Assembly (NCBI GenBank): GCA_030248215.1
Contig: JASANG010001835.1
Location: 1 to 64,000 of the forward strand
Reading direction: 5' to 3'
DNA length: 64,000 bases
Source: Enoplolaimus lenunculus
Taxonomy: Eukaryota; Nematoda; Enoplea; Enoplida; Thoracostomopsidae
How positions within the stretch are numbered: position 1 is the stretch's first letter; the number at the start of each line of letters is the position of its first letter. Both the position numbers and the translations under genes were made by a program. Under the pieces are notes generated by a model. That model was given only the letters and a program-made list of their open reading frames with translations. It did not search any database and was not told the origin of the DNA. This document shows positions 34,732 through 48,300 of the stretch, piece after piece.

Positions 34732-37700
34732 ACACCACGTAACAATAAACATATGCTAAGAGAAAACTGTACATTTCCTACTCAACAAATTATAACAACT
34801 TTAGTCACTTTTAACCCGGAACCAAAACTGTTTTCCAATGATACTATTAGCTACGTATATATCCGCCTGCTTAAAAAGTTGTATAATGAGTCGCCCCCAA
34901 ACACAAACTTTGACTTCAGAAAATATACTGATATTCATCAGTATATACCAGACAGTTCTCAAACCGTTTAATAAAATCTCGGCTTATGTCATAATTTACC
35001 TTTAAACGAGAATCTTCTACACAACCTTCAAATCTGAACAAGTTGAAGTTCTTTCTATAAGTCAAGCTTGTTGAACTGCACAAGCCATGTAAAATAATAA
35101 AACATTTTCGTTCCGATTGTAAATATTTTAGAATTAAACACTAAGAACAGTTAATAATGCAGTATAAAAACTACCACAGTAAAAAAGAATGCTTTCTGGC
35201 TTTTACAATATACAAAAACCTGTGGTATTTGCTCCAGATGCAATTACAGTACACAGATTCTTTAAAGAACGTTTATTTTTGTGCAGGTTCGGCAAAGCGA
35301 CTAGCAGAGTTTTTATCAAAATGACAGGTCCTTGACCTGGACACTTTTTACATTAGAGAGTGCATTTTGTTACGTGAATAAACCCATTACCGCGCTCCGT
35401 AAAATATATATTACAGTTTAAAGTACAAATAATTTAAATTTCAAAATCATATGACATTCTACAGGACAATCAAGCTAGTTTACCACAACTTTGCAGACGT
35501 TTTCAAACATATCATATGATACTGACATACAATTTTTGGAATATCATATGATATTGCAGCATAAACAGTAGATGTCACTTCAAAATAGCAGGCAATTCAA
35601 ATTTTTTGTATAATTGTTTGTGTTTGCTAAGCCAACTAACTTTACCACCGTGAATTTGTTAGGTTGACTAAAAAAGCTACTCGCGCTTGCATAGTGTACA
35701 CTGAATATAACCAGTTGGACAAGCACTGTTGCAAAAGAAGACCTGACTCTCGCTGTGCCTTTGCTCCATAATATCACGAACCAATTTAATGGAACTGGCA
35801 TCAGAGGTCAACGATTTTTGCAGAAAGCAAAAAGTGAATGTGAACAAACTTTGCCAGAGCCGGAGGAAAAACCGGAAGTGAAGCGAAATGAGGTAGTTTA
35901 CGTATTAATGTTTGGGTAATTTTGGCAAACATCGGTAACGTTTTGTCAAAACTTTTATAGTTGTTTGGGTTTACATTAAAACTGGGTTAATCTAGAACAC
36001 GTTTTGTTCCTATACAATAGCAGGTAACATTTTGTCTGCGTTATTTTACTATCTAAGAATGAGTTGACTTGTCTGCTTTCCGACCTGACGTGGTATACAC
36101 ACCGTTTGTACTGTAATAATGTAAACTGATAAAGATCATTAAGGACAACTGTTAAAAACTGTAACCGTAGTTCAGAAATGGGACATATACCGGAAGAAAA
36201 AATCTCGATTTTGAAAATTTTAGTTCAAATTTAAATTGAATACTTTTTCGGCAGCGTGGATATCTAAAATTTTTGTCGTTCATCGAAATTTTCTGCTTAG
36301 TCACTTGGTTTGATACAATTGTGCTTGTTCAGAGTTAACGTTTCTTGCAAGATATAAGTACTGAAATTAAACTGTTCAGTTCGCCGTGACCCTTATATCT
36401 GATTATCCGCCAAATCTATTTTACACCAGAAATGGAATTGTATGGCGGCTTGCGCCCTCACTCATGAAATTATTTCTAGCCCCCGTTTGGCGCACATAAC
36501 CCACTTCCAGCTCTGTATCAATTTATTTTGTTAACGTTTTATGATATATCCATCGAAACGAAACAATTCCTATTTACAAATGCTGAAATTACTTTTACTT
36601 TTCCGAAGAAAGTTTTGTATCATGTAAAGATCAGGGGCGGAACATTTTTCTGTGGGACTATAGAGAAGAGTAAGTTTAAGCTTCAGAATAATTGTTTTGC
36701 TTGGCTTAGGCTTAGGTTTAGGCTTAGGAATAATCTCATTCTTACGCTTAGGCCTAGGCTTAGGAATAATCTCATTCTTACACTTAGGCTTATACTTAGG
36801 AATATGCTTAATACTATTCCGCTCTTGTTCTTTACATTGGTTGATAGTATACATACTACGTTTGTTCGGAAATGTTTTGTACTCATGGATAAATGTAATT
36901 GGTTTCCACATGATAAAGATGCACGAAATCTTCTCATTTCTTAGAATCATTAATTAGCCAACGATGAGTGTTTTTGAAACTGTTTCAATTTTACATTCAC
37001 TGTATAAAGAAGAAAGTTTAAATTCTTTATTAGTAGAATTTTTTATTAAAAACAATTATTTAAACACCTGAAACTGTCAAATCCATAGGAGCAAGAGTTT
37101 AATAGTTTCCAAACAGTTCAATTTACAAGTCGGAATTTGTATTCATCAAAAGATCGAAAATGAGAGTTACTTGCGGATCTAAATATCCAATAGTGGCCAA
37201 AACTAAAATTTTGCAATTAAGATTTTAAGACTAAAATTGTGCTTATCTTCTCTATCCAGAACTGTTTCACTTTGTAACGTATCACAGCCAACTGTTAGAC
37301 GCGGTTAGATCCGGCACTGTCCGCAGTGCTTTAATACCTACTTCCGCTGACACGAAACCTTTTTGACTTTTAACGATTTCATTAGCCGTTAGCGATTTAG
37401 TGGAAGTATGATAATATGGGCCTATGTATAGAACAGGGTCGGATCGTTTTCCGGAGGGGATTTAATAGAGTCAGCTTAAGCTTTAAACTAATTTTTTGCT
37501 TAGGCTTATGTTTAGGCATAGGTTTAGGCTTGGGAATAAGCTCATCTATACGCTTAGGCTTAGGCTTAGACTTAGGCTTAGGCTTATGCTTAGGCTTAGA
37601 AATATGCTTATACTACTGTTCCGGTCCTGTTCTATACATGGGCCACTTATATGTATACCAACTAGTATTGTGCACCGGCCAGGATCCGGTGTCGCATAAA

Positions 37701-38425
37701 ACAACGACCCCCTAAAAATGACCCCTGGGCACATATTCATAGAGGTCCGATTTTGACAGAACTGTTGTGTGGGAAAATGACCCTCGTTAAAAAGAGACAC
37801 CAGGTCATTTTTACACGGCCAATATAGCAATGAAATATTGACCCCATGAAAAATGACCGCCGATTCAATCCCGTCAAAGGTTGCAGCAGTATAACTAGGA
37901 GCTACTACCTAAATAAATGAATAAATGTGTCAATTGCTAAATATAACGCTTTTCTGTTTGGTAGATATCCTCATTGAGATGTTCTCATTCAACACGCTTG
38001 CAGCTATGTAAATGTACACACTTTGAGATTGAGCGAAATTTACAGTTGTCATAGTTGTCTTTGAATGTTAGGTTTTAAGTCTATGCGTTTATGACCATGC
38101 AATTTAGCAATACTAACGTTCCTTAATGCATGATATGTAGTTTTTGACATCGGCAAAATTTGAAAATAAGAATCGATATAAGCATTGACAAAACTTTAGA
38201 GTCGGTACATCACTATTCTTTCTAGTTGAGTTTTAGACATTGTACACTAACATGGCCCACATATATCCGAGCAAAATAGCAATTACTTTACACGTTCCGT
38301 ACTCTGAAATAAGAAATTTTTCGAAACCATTAATGTTGACCTCGGCTCTAGCTTGGTGGACTGGACTAGACGAACCTCGAATGCCCACGGAAAAATTCTT
38401 GATTTACCATTGCAAACGGGCATAA
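34732..38425 (+). CDS. Candidate three-exon gene, unrecognised
   Basis: Three plus-strand open segments have compatible phase 0 junctions. They are 34753-34965 (ATG, then LRENCTFPTQQIITTLVTF), 35695-35892 (acceptor gcgcttgcatag; TLNITSWTSTVAKEDLTLAV, then an acidic Pro/Glu stretch; donor gag|gtagtt) and 38237-38425 (acceptor gttgagttttag; TLYTNMAHIYPSK, later WWTGLDEPRMPTEKF; TAA). The donor of the first segment (acc|gtttaa) is weak, and the segments may not belong to one gene. The second and third look most protein-like, with potential N-glycosylation sites (NIT twice, NGT). No family recognised. It would be transcribed divergently from the TraB gene, about 500 bp away. Elements of subfamilies A and B and family L sit in the last intron. 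Confidence 0.4.
35440..35575. repeat. CATATG-palindrome repeat (family K)
   Basis: Repeated tatcatatgata words at about 35445, 35510 and 35543. A related segment, gaacacgttttgttcctata, follows at 35995-36060. Compare 15580-16085 and 29735-29960. Confidence 0.65.
36060..36618. other. Gene-free stretch
   Basis: Unique AT-rich sequence between candidate exons. No repeat family or supported exon. Confidence 0.4.
36619..36840. mobile_element. TTAGGC-bearing TIR element, subfamily B
   Basis: Left end atgtaaagatcaggggcgga with tttttctgtggg, right end ccgctcttgttctttacatt. Internal (GCTTAG)n is split by gaataatctcattcttac. Confidence 0.9.
37419..37644. mobile_element. TTAGGC-bearing TIR element, subfamily A
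   Basis: Left end ggcctatgtatagaacaggg with gatcgttttccggagggg, right end ggtcctgttctatacatggg. The internal array has about 13 GCTTAG-like units. Confidence 0.93.
37700..37880. repeat. Dispersed repeat family L
   Basis: Words aaaatgacccctgggcac, ggaaaatgaccctcg and ggtcatttttacacgg. An inverted relative lies at 39018-39190, so the two could pair across about 1.1 kb. Confidence 0.65.
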
Positions 38426-39017
38426 TGTTAGATTTTGGGCGTGGCTAGGAAAACCTAGGCACGCTCCTATTTTACCGTAAGATGATGTTGAAGTATGTAA
38501 TAGTTTCAGTTGCGAACATTAAATATTTGAAGCGGTTTTGGTTTTGACAATGCATTCCTTACTTGTAATCATACAACTCCGGCATAAAACGCACAAGTAA
38601 AGCACAACCCTTAATAGTACAGCGATGTGAGCCCCAAACCAAAAGTGGTGGCACGAGGGCCAGGACCCCCAATGAATTAGGAAAAATTTCATTTTTAAAT
38701 AAATTTAAACTATCATATCCTGTGCGTTTTATTATAACACACCAGTTGTTGGTACTTTTCAATTCTGCAGCGGCATTGCTTTACTGGTATATGTACCAAA
38801 ATTTGTTTTCTCACGCGTTGTTGCGTGTGTAGTGACTGTTTTTGAACGATCAACGCACTGTAAAGTATTCGTGTGATCCCCAAACAAAAATCCAAGCTGC
38901 GCTTATGGCTGTAAAAGTAATTCGCTGAGTTTTGCTATTAAAATTAAGACTTTACTGCGTTTAAGAATTTTTGCCACCGGAAAGTTATTTATTTTTACAG
39001 AGGATAAATTTTAGTAC

Positions 39018-39190
39018 AGTTCTGGGTAAAACTGACCGGGTGTCTCTTTCTAACATGGGTCATTTTTTCATTGCGACGCTGTGTAAAAATGACACGGGGT
39101 CTGTTTTTAATGTGGGTAATTTTTTCACACGACGGTACTGTGAAAATGGGACCCAAATACCCGAGGGTCATTTCTTGGAGGCCTTCTTTT
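39018..39190. repeat. Dispersed repeat family L, inverted copy
   Basis: Inverted relative of 37700-37880 (gtgtctctttctaacatggg, aaaatgacacggggtc). It ends about 180 bp upstream of the CAP gene start codon, so it lies in or near that promoter. Confidence 0.65.
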
Positions 39191-39369
39191 CATGCAACAC
39201 CAGCCGGCCGAGTTAAGAATTGGAATCCGTTGAAATACGCCCTTAAAAATGCCACTGGTCATCTATGAGGTTTTCAGGGTTACTGTAACCCAATAAGAAT
39301 TCTGATCGAACATTGGCCCTTGCAAACATACATTACCAGTATGGCAGAAAAAAATCGGTAGCAACAACG

Positions 39370-42300
39370 ATGTTATTTGTAAATCTCCTACTATTTAAAT
39401 TAATATACCTCACTGCGTCACAAATCTCCGGAAGTAAGTAAACCAGATTATAACCCCGTGTTACGGCTAAGGTATCTAAGATTCTGCCTATACGTGTGAT
39501 ATGGCTCTCCTGGAATGTCCCAAAACGGGACGCAGCAGATACTTTGTGAACCAGAACGTGTCAGGCCGCATTCGCGAAGGAAACTTTTCAAGGGAAGCGA
39601 ACGGGAAATCAAATAGGTTCGAATAATGAAATGGCCATTAATTGGAGTTGCCCCCGCATGCGCAAATACTTTTTACCTTGAAAGGCGGATCAGTTTCGTT
39701 GACGAACCCCTCCAAGTGTCCGATGTCTTCACTTTTCAGTGGTGTTCGAGGGTGGTCGTTGCGGTACTGCATTAAGATTTCGCTATTTATGTAATTAATC
39801 TGAAAGTAAACAAATTTACAGTAACTTCGTTTTATGATTATGATCAGTGGCGGATCCAAGATCTCAAAATGGGGGGGGCAATATTTCACAGGTAATAAAC
39901 TTTACCTTTGACTCACACACAAACCACGAACTATTGTCACAAAATTGCTATATAATTTTTGTCGAGATGCTGTTGGGGGGCCCACGGTCGGAGTGCCCCC
40001 CATGGATCCGCCAGTGATTATGATACTTTTGGGCTGGCCGAACTAAGTCCGGGCTCTGAATTATATATACCAGCGTTGACCACTGGCACATATTACGACG
40101 GCGCCATCTTGGCTGTTTCCCCGCAACAGGATGCAAAATCAAAAGTTTGTGTATTATATATAGTGCGCGTATCAAGGAAGAATTTATTTACACGCGGGTA
40201 TACCTGCGCAAAAAAGGTCGACCCGCGACTCGCCTTTTACCCGCGTCTGAAGTTAAACCAGTATTTTGACGACAGCGAGCGATTTGCACTTTAATGGAGT
40301 TTCGCGTTATAGCTTCAATGAATTTTACACATGAAAGTTTACTAGAAACAACAGAATTTCAAACCCAACTAAATCAAGTCCAGGACAGCAACTCACCGAT
40401 GCAAAACAGACAATAAGTTATATTTTGCAACTTATAACTTAAAAATTTAGCGCTGGTAAAAACTAAATTTTTTACCCGCGTCATGCAAATGTTTTTCCGC
40501 GGGTATACTCGTCGCTGAAATTCTTTACCCGAACCGCGTTCACACGCGGGTACCCACGGGTAAAGTCCACTCTGCAGTACATTCCGCTGCGTTTATGCTT
40601 GAAATTATTATTTTGCAACAGTTTTAAAACATATTAAATTTTTAGGAGCTCAGCAACGGATAGAATTCAGTCAAAATCAAATTTCAGCTATACTGCAGTT
40701 TCATAACACTCTTCGACGATCTGTAAGAGCGTCAAATATGCGTAAACTGGTAAGGTATTAACAATCACAATGTATTATATATACAAACTGAGAATTCGTC
40801 CACTAACCCTTTCTCAAGTAAATATTTTCAATTTTATATGAGATGCACTTTCAAGGTAAGATTCGATCCTCAGTCTCTCGTGTGGGAGGCGTTTACGATG
40901 ACCACTCAGCTATAGGAGCTTGATGCTCGATCCCGAGGGGGCTCTCATGTCTTGTAGAAATTTTACACTGCACATATATGTTTGAATTGTTGAACTCTGT
41001 GCACAGTGCCTGTGTTGTTACTATATTACATGTATTTAGTTGCTCATAGTATACTCTATAACTTCAATGGTTGGGTGAGACTTTTGAGTGAAACGTATGA
41101 CTGACACCTGTGAATGCCAACAATACTTTTTACTTATTGCAAGTAAAAGTTATTGGTTGGAAGTTTAAGGGTGGGTGTGTGGCTGAACTCTCTAGCGCAT
41201 ACCTGTCGGCGCTTCATGATAGCAATTGCTAAAACGTGCCCTTATGAACAAAGTTTGAGCAGCTTTGAAAACTTGCACGTGCGAATAAAGCCTTATTTTG
41301 AGGTAATATTTACGCTGTAACAAATATTTCAATCTTTTAGGAATGGAATCTAAATCTGGCCGAGTATGCGACCTTAGTTGCTGAGCAATGTAACGGGTCG
41401 CCTGACTTTAGCATAGGGCTGACGCGAGAATTGATGCAATCGTTTGGAACTGTTGGGCAAAATGCTGCCTGGGGCAACTTCGGATTCGTTCCGCCAGTCG
41501 AAATCATTGCTGATGCATGGGCTAAACAGCAAATCTACTACCGTTATGGTCAGCCTTACCCAGCAGGTTGTGCTCTGGGCATGACATGCCAACATTATAC
41601 GCAAGTATGTTACAATGACATTGTTGTGGGTTAAGGAACACACATTATTACAACGAATTGCATTTTGATCTCGCATGGGTTTCATTGATGCCTGCAAACT
41701 GGTAGAAATCGACTCTTAAAAAGCTGGGACAATGTAAAGAACAGGGGCAGAACAGTATTATAAGTTTAGTCCTAAGCCTAAGCCTAAGTCTAAGCCTAAG
41801 CCGACGCCTAAGCCTAAAGCCTAAGCCTAAGCCTAAGCCTAAGCCCAAGCCAACCAAAAAATAGTCCAAAGCTTAAGCTTACTCTTTTCTAGTTTCACAG
41901 AAAAACGTTCCGTCATTGAGTTTTACAAGGGCTAAAAGCTGGAACACTGAGACTCTGCGAGACTGGAAAGTCACGGTTGTCTGGTCCTTAAAACGGGTCG
42001 AGCTATTGCAGTAACAACGAAAGGGTTTCACGCCTATGTTGTACTGGAGCATTGATCCTTGTGCTAACAACTGGTGTTCAGGTTTTTACTACACTATGCC
42101 CTCTCGAGACGTGCCAGTGCAAACAAAAAATCCTATTTTCCCTCTCGTCATGCATATACTGTGGCCGATGTAAAGACCAAGGGCGGAACAGTATTATAAG
42201 CATATACCTAAGCCTAAGCCTAAGCCTAAGCCTAAGCGTAAGAATGAGCATACTCCTAAGCCTAAGCCTAAAGCCTAAGCCTAATCCAAGCAAAAACATT

Positions 42301-45300
42301 CCAAGCAAAAACATTAGTCTAAAGCTTAAGCTTACTCTTTTCTGGTCTCACAGGTAAACGGTCCGCCCCTGATCTTTGCATGAACCTATATTGTCAAGGA
42401 CACCTTTGTAGATCATAACCGGAATAATTCTAGTTCAAAGAATACAACTACCGAAAAAGATTTCTTACCGACGGCGAGATAGCAAAGTGTTTTCTAAATA
42501 AATTCCCTAAATTGTATACCAGTGATCATACTAAACATTAATAGCTTGGTTAAATTTCAATATATGCATCATATAATTAAATGTTCCAGATGGTTTGGGC
42601 CCAAACGTGCCAACTCGGATGCGGTGCTGCGCTTTGTGACGAGATTGTGAACGGCAAAGGAGTTACCGCTGGATATATGGTGGTGTGTAGCTATGGACCA
42701 AGGTACCATGAGCCGTACTTTTCAGTACGTTTTGGTGTTTGTTCCGATTGGTATATCCGTTAGTGGCGCTATCATATTGAATTTTTGGCAACTTTATTTA
42801 TTTGTAAAAAGTTTAGTTTTGTAGGGTTCTGGTTCGTAGGTACCAATCGCGAGAGACGCTGCTTCATAGCATAAACATCTATTGGTCCCGCGGACCTTTA
42901 ATCAGTGTGTAGCCGGATATCTGTTTCCGTTTCCGGCATCAATCTATGTCCGTTTCCGTTTTCGTTTCCGTTATAGAAATAACGTAAATTTTGTTATTTT
43001 TACGCTCAAAATTAGTCAACAATCAGGTATATATCGGCAACTCTTCATTATATAGATGCTGCAACTGCTTTAAATGAAACAAAATTACGAAATTCATCCA
43101 AAATGTTTAAAATTTCGATGTATTCGCCATTTTTTCTTTAAATTTAACAAAGGCTCGTGTGAATATTCGCACGCCTCAATTGTGTTGGCAGAAAATAAAA
43201 CATTTTTGAAACTTTTATACTTCAATATCCGTTTTCTGTTTCTGATTTCGTTATTTTTGCTATCTGGCTACACCCTGCCTTTAATAAAGCTTAAACAGGG
43301 CTTTGCCATATAGTGATTGATTCTTAAACTTTGCCCAATTATATATTTCGCACGATGCCGTCATGTTTACCCTTTCTCGCATGTGCAAGATTAATACCTT
43401 ATTTTCGGTGCGCACGCAATACAAACACAATGCTCAGCGTTTAATAATTTTTTCGATACGGTGTAACATCACTGCATTGACCCTGAGAACGCCCTCGGGC
43501 TCGAGCGTCAACCTCCTATTTTGGTGATGACAATGCTTCCTATCAGAGTGCTCCTGGGTTCGAATCTTAGTTTGAAGTTAGACCGCACATGGTACACAAA
43601 AAATCTGTTGCATAACAGGAGTGGCAAACTGATTTTTGTCTCCTGTTTGTATTTACCTTGTGCGTTACGATTTTTAAGTCTTATTAAAGAGGTAACATTC
43701 CCAATCAGCTGCCGTACATGAAAGGCCGTATCTGCAACGATTGTGACGATCCAAGCCAGTGTACGACTGATGGATTCTGTGGTAATACTTAATATTGATA
43801 CCATGGTACACCTAAGTCATTTTCACCCATGTAAAAATCAGGAGCGGAACGGTGGGACTAGAATAGAGTAAGCTTAAGCTTTCGGAACGTATTTGTGTGG
43901 GACCAGAATCGAGTAAGCTTAAATTTTGTATTAATTTTTTCCTTGGATTAGGCATAGGCTTACGCTTAGGCTTTGGCATATGCCATTCCTTCGCTTAGGA
44001 TTAGACTTAAGCTTAGCAATATGGTTTATAATACTGTTCTGAACCTGTTCTTTACATTGGCCGACATGTTATACTTAAAATTTGTCTATAACATGTAAAG
44101 GTGACATTTGACGAATATTTGCAAACACTAAAACTTTTTATGAATTCTGTCCGTTTTGTGTAACTTGTGCCCAGGGTGCGCACGTTGCAAACATTTCATT
44201 TCGAGATGGGATAACTACGCCTAAACATTTCCTGCGAACAAGAGTTATTAACCAGAAAACGGTTAACTTGTGAAGATTATTCTACGGCCGGCAAAATTCC
44301 TGTTTTCTACTATACAATAACGACACTAAAAGTAACATTGGCCCGTTGGGTTTATCTCCAGCGGACGTTTGGCCGTTAATGTTTCAATTTGGACTTTTTC
44401 CTTATCTTTGAACTCGTCATCCTGCCTGAAGTCTGCGGCTCAGGACCGTTGGCGTATCCAAAGGGAAATAGGCGGATATATCGACCGAATTTTTTTGGCC
44501 AATGTTACTTTTAGGGTCGCAACAGTAGATTACGCGTATTTCTAAGCCTAAGCCAAAGCGTAAGCGTTTCAAAAATGTGTTCCTAACCCTAACCCGACGC
44601 TTAAAAGCCTACGCCTAAGCAAAAAATGTAAGCTAAAGTCTAAACCTCACTCTTTTATAGGCCCACCAGAAATCTGGACGTCCCTTAAAGTAACATGGGC
44701 CAACTCAACGTCTTTAAAATCTTTGCCATTTGCGTTGATATAAATCATAAAACCGATTGACGCAGCGGAAGTTTTTTAAGCAAACTGGATCAATTTTACG
44801 CATATTTTTTCCAGCAGCTGATGAATGCGAAAGAATTCCACCGCCTGTTACAACTCCATCTCCTTGGGCAATCCGTAAGTTGTTGATAAATGATTTGGCC
44901 AATGTTACGTTAGGGGGGCGTAACAATAGATTAAGCGTATTCCTAAGCCTAAGCCTAAGCGTTCCAAAAGTGTGTTCCTAAGCCTTCCAAAAGTGTGTTC
45001 CTAAGCCTAAGCCTAAGCGTTGCAAAAATGAGTTCTTAAGCCTAAGCCTAAACAAAAAATATTAACCAGAAACAAAACCTACTCTTTTATAAAACCGCCA
45101 GAAACCTGCCCCTTAAACAAACGTGGACCCAGTGATTTAGTTGCTAAAACTCGATAAATTTCTTGCAATTATCAATTCGTTTTTAAGCCTTATTCACACG
45201 TGCACGTTTTTACTGCGAGAACTTGCGGCTGCGAATTGCACACAGAACTTGCAGTTTTTTCTACCGCCAATGAGCAAGCGGCTGCAATAAATTCAGTGAA

Positions 45301-48300
45301 CTTGCACGGTTATTCACACATGTAAACTAAATTCATAGCTTTGATTTTTAATGAATTATTAGCAACTGCAAGTTTTTCGAACGGGATTTTGGACAAAACT
45401 GTGCAAGTGCAAGTTGAAGCTGCTGCAAGTTCTCGCAGCAAAATCTTGCACGTTTGAATTGGGTCTTAAGGCTATTTAATCAGAGTTTTTATATCGCAAT
45501 AAAGTGCATAAGATTAATTTATGACTGTACCGAAAATTAGCAATATTTCGACGCTTTGAACTGCAAAGTTATGAACAGTGTTAATTGTTCAGTAAATTGT
45601 ACATATAACGTGCACGGTTACTTCAAAGGAGATGAAAGCACCCCTCATATCCAGCTTAAAATTCTATGAAGGCCAGAGTTTGTTATAACCTGGTATGCCG
45701 GGATTTTACATATACTTTTGAAAAAGAATCATGATTTTCGAAAAACCTCAGAGTGCCAACTGCTTCTGTTGTTATGGGCTTTAATAAAACGGAGCGAGCT
45801 GTTTCAATTCAATTACTCGTTTGTGGAATTTGAACAGAATTACACCGATGCTGCAGTTTTAAATGCCTATATTTTGTAGCAAAAAACAGCTTTAGTTTTG
45901 CTTAACTTTAATACTTACTTTGGCCAATGTTACTTTAAGGGTCGTCCACGTTTCTGGTGGATCTATAAAAGAGTAGGTTTAGGTTCTAGATTACATTTTT
46001 TGCTTAGGCTTAGGCTTAGGAACTCATTTCTGCAACGCTTAGGTTTAGGCTTAGGCTTAGGAATACGCTGAATCTACTGTTACACCCCTTAAAGTCACAT
46101 TGGCCCTTACTTTAGTCCAAATCAAAGTATATTTTAAGTGAAAAAATATTATACAAATGATAAAATCTTATATTGAAAGGTACGCCGAGTAAAAATGTAC
46201 TCTGAAACTGTTGGCTTTTTGATAATTTGAATGTTTCAGGTCCAATTGAACCAACACCAATATCACCACAACAACAAAGTTAGTAGTATGTGTTTACATT
46301 TTGCCATTCTGCGATTTATGATTTAAGTTTTGCAATTCTGCGATTAGCCATTTACGTTTTGCAATCCTGCGATTCGTCATTTACGTTTTGCAATTCTGCG
46401 ATTCGTCATTTACGTTTTGCAATTTTGCGATTCGTCATTTACGTTTTGCAATTCTGCGATTCGTCATTTACGTTTTGCAATTCTGCGATTCGTCATTTAC
46501 GTTTTGCAATTCTGCGATTCGTCATTTACGTTTTGCAATTCTGCGATTCGTCATTTACGTTTTGCAATTCTGCGATTCGTCATTTACGTTTTGCAATTCT
46601 GCGATTCGTCATTTACGTTTTGCAATTCTGCGATTCGTCATTTACGTTTTGCAATTCTGCGATTCGTCATTTACGTTTTGCAATTCTGCGATTCGTTATT
46701 TACGTTTTGCAATTCTGCGATTCGCGATTTACGTTTTGCAATTCTGCGATTCGCGATTTACGTTTTGCAATTCTGCGATTCGTCATTTACGTTTTGCAAT
46801 TCTGCGATTCGTCATTTACGTTTTGCAATTCTGCGATTCGTCATTTACGTTTTGCAATTCTGCGATTCGTCATTTACGTTTTGCAATTCTGCGATTCGTC
46901 ATTTACGTTTTGCAATTCTGCGATTCGTCATTTACGTTTTGCAATTCTGCGATTCGTCATTTACGTTTTGCAATTCTGCGATTCGTCATTTACGTTTTGC
47001 AATTCTGCGATTCGTCATTTACGTTTTGCAATTCTGCGATTCGTTATTTACGTTTTGCAATTCTGCGATTCGCGATTTACGTTTTGCAATTCTGCGATTC
47101 GCGATTTACGTTTTGCAATTCTGCGATTCGTCATTTACGTTTTGCAATTCTGCGATTCGTCATTTACGTTTTGCAATTCTGCGATTTGCGATTTACATTA
47201 GGAATATGCTTTATAACGCTGTTCCGCCCATGTTCTTTACATTGACCCACTAAGCAATCACGTATGTCGCAATAAGATCTTTCGATATTCAAGGACGTAG
47301 GCAAAATTTCTATTCCAGAAGGGTATTAACCTACCAGATATTTGAACTTTATGATCCCGTAGATTGTTGCAGGATCCTGCCCATGTCAAGATCAGGGGCG
47401 GAACGTTTTTCTGTGGGACTAGAATAGAATAAGCTTAAGCTTTAGAATATTTTTTGCTTGGCTTAGGATTAGGCTTACGAAGAAACTCATTCTTACGCTT
47501 AGGCTTAGGTTTAGGCTTAGGTTCAGGAATAAGTTTATAATACTGTTCCGACCCTGTTCTTTACATTGGCCTAAAATCATGTGAAAAATATTTTTAATGT
47601 TCCTGGGTTAAATTGATAAATCATGGTTGATATCAGCTCTAAAATTTGGCCCATGTAAAGATCAGGGGCGGACGTTTTTCTGTGGGATATGAATAGAATA
47701 AGCCTGAGGTTTACACTAATTTTTTGCTTGGCTTAGGCTTACGCTTAACCCTAGTAATAAGTGTATAATAATGTTCCGCACCTGTGCTTTACATTGGCCC
47801 AAAATGCTGTGAAAAATATTTTTATCTTCTCCAAAAATTTCGGCGTGGAATATATTTTCACATCTGTTTCCTTGCATACTGCATGCCCCTGGGTCTCAAT
47901 TGATAAATCATAGTTGATATCAGCTCTGAACTCTTTTGCCAACTACTGCAGTACAAAAACTGTATTTTGTTTGTGTTTTTTAAGAATGCTCAAATCTTCA
48001 TCAGCTGTGTCCGTACTGGGCACTGCTTGGTGAATGTTATTCAAATCCGTCATGGATGTTTCAAAAATGTCAAGGATCATGTTCGTTTTGTAAAACGATT
48101 CAGTTAAAAACAGGTAAACTCATTGCAGAGTTCAAATTATTTCACAATAATTGTTTTAGGGTTGCGCTATATTTTTGTTGACGTACGGCGCTGGCCGGCG
48201 TCGTCCGTCAACCGCGCACTGTACCGTCCGGCGCTTTACGTAACCCATACGGTGCCGTCCGTCACCGTCTGTCACCTGTCCGTCACCGTCTGTCACCCGT

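Noticed and set aside
35580-35801. Minus-strand 73-aa frame
   Set aside because: It is antisense to the better-supported plus-strand candidate exon at 35695-35892 and has no splice support.
46290-47253. Three overlapping frames of about 280-300 aa (FCNSAIRHLRF repeats)
   Set aside because: All three plus frames translate the same 29-bp satellite, which lies within a CAP gene intron.
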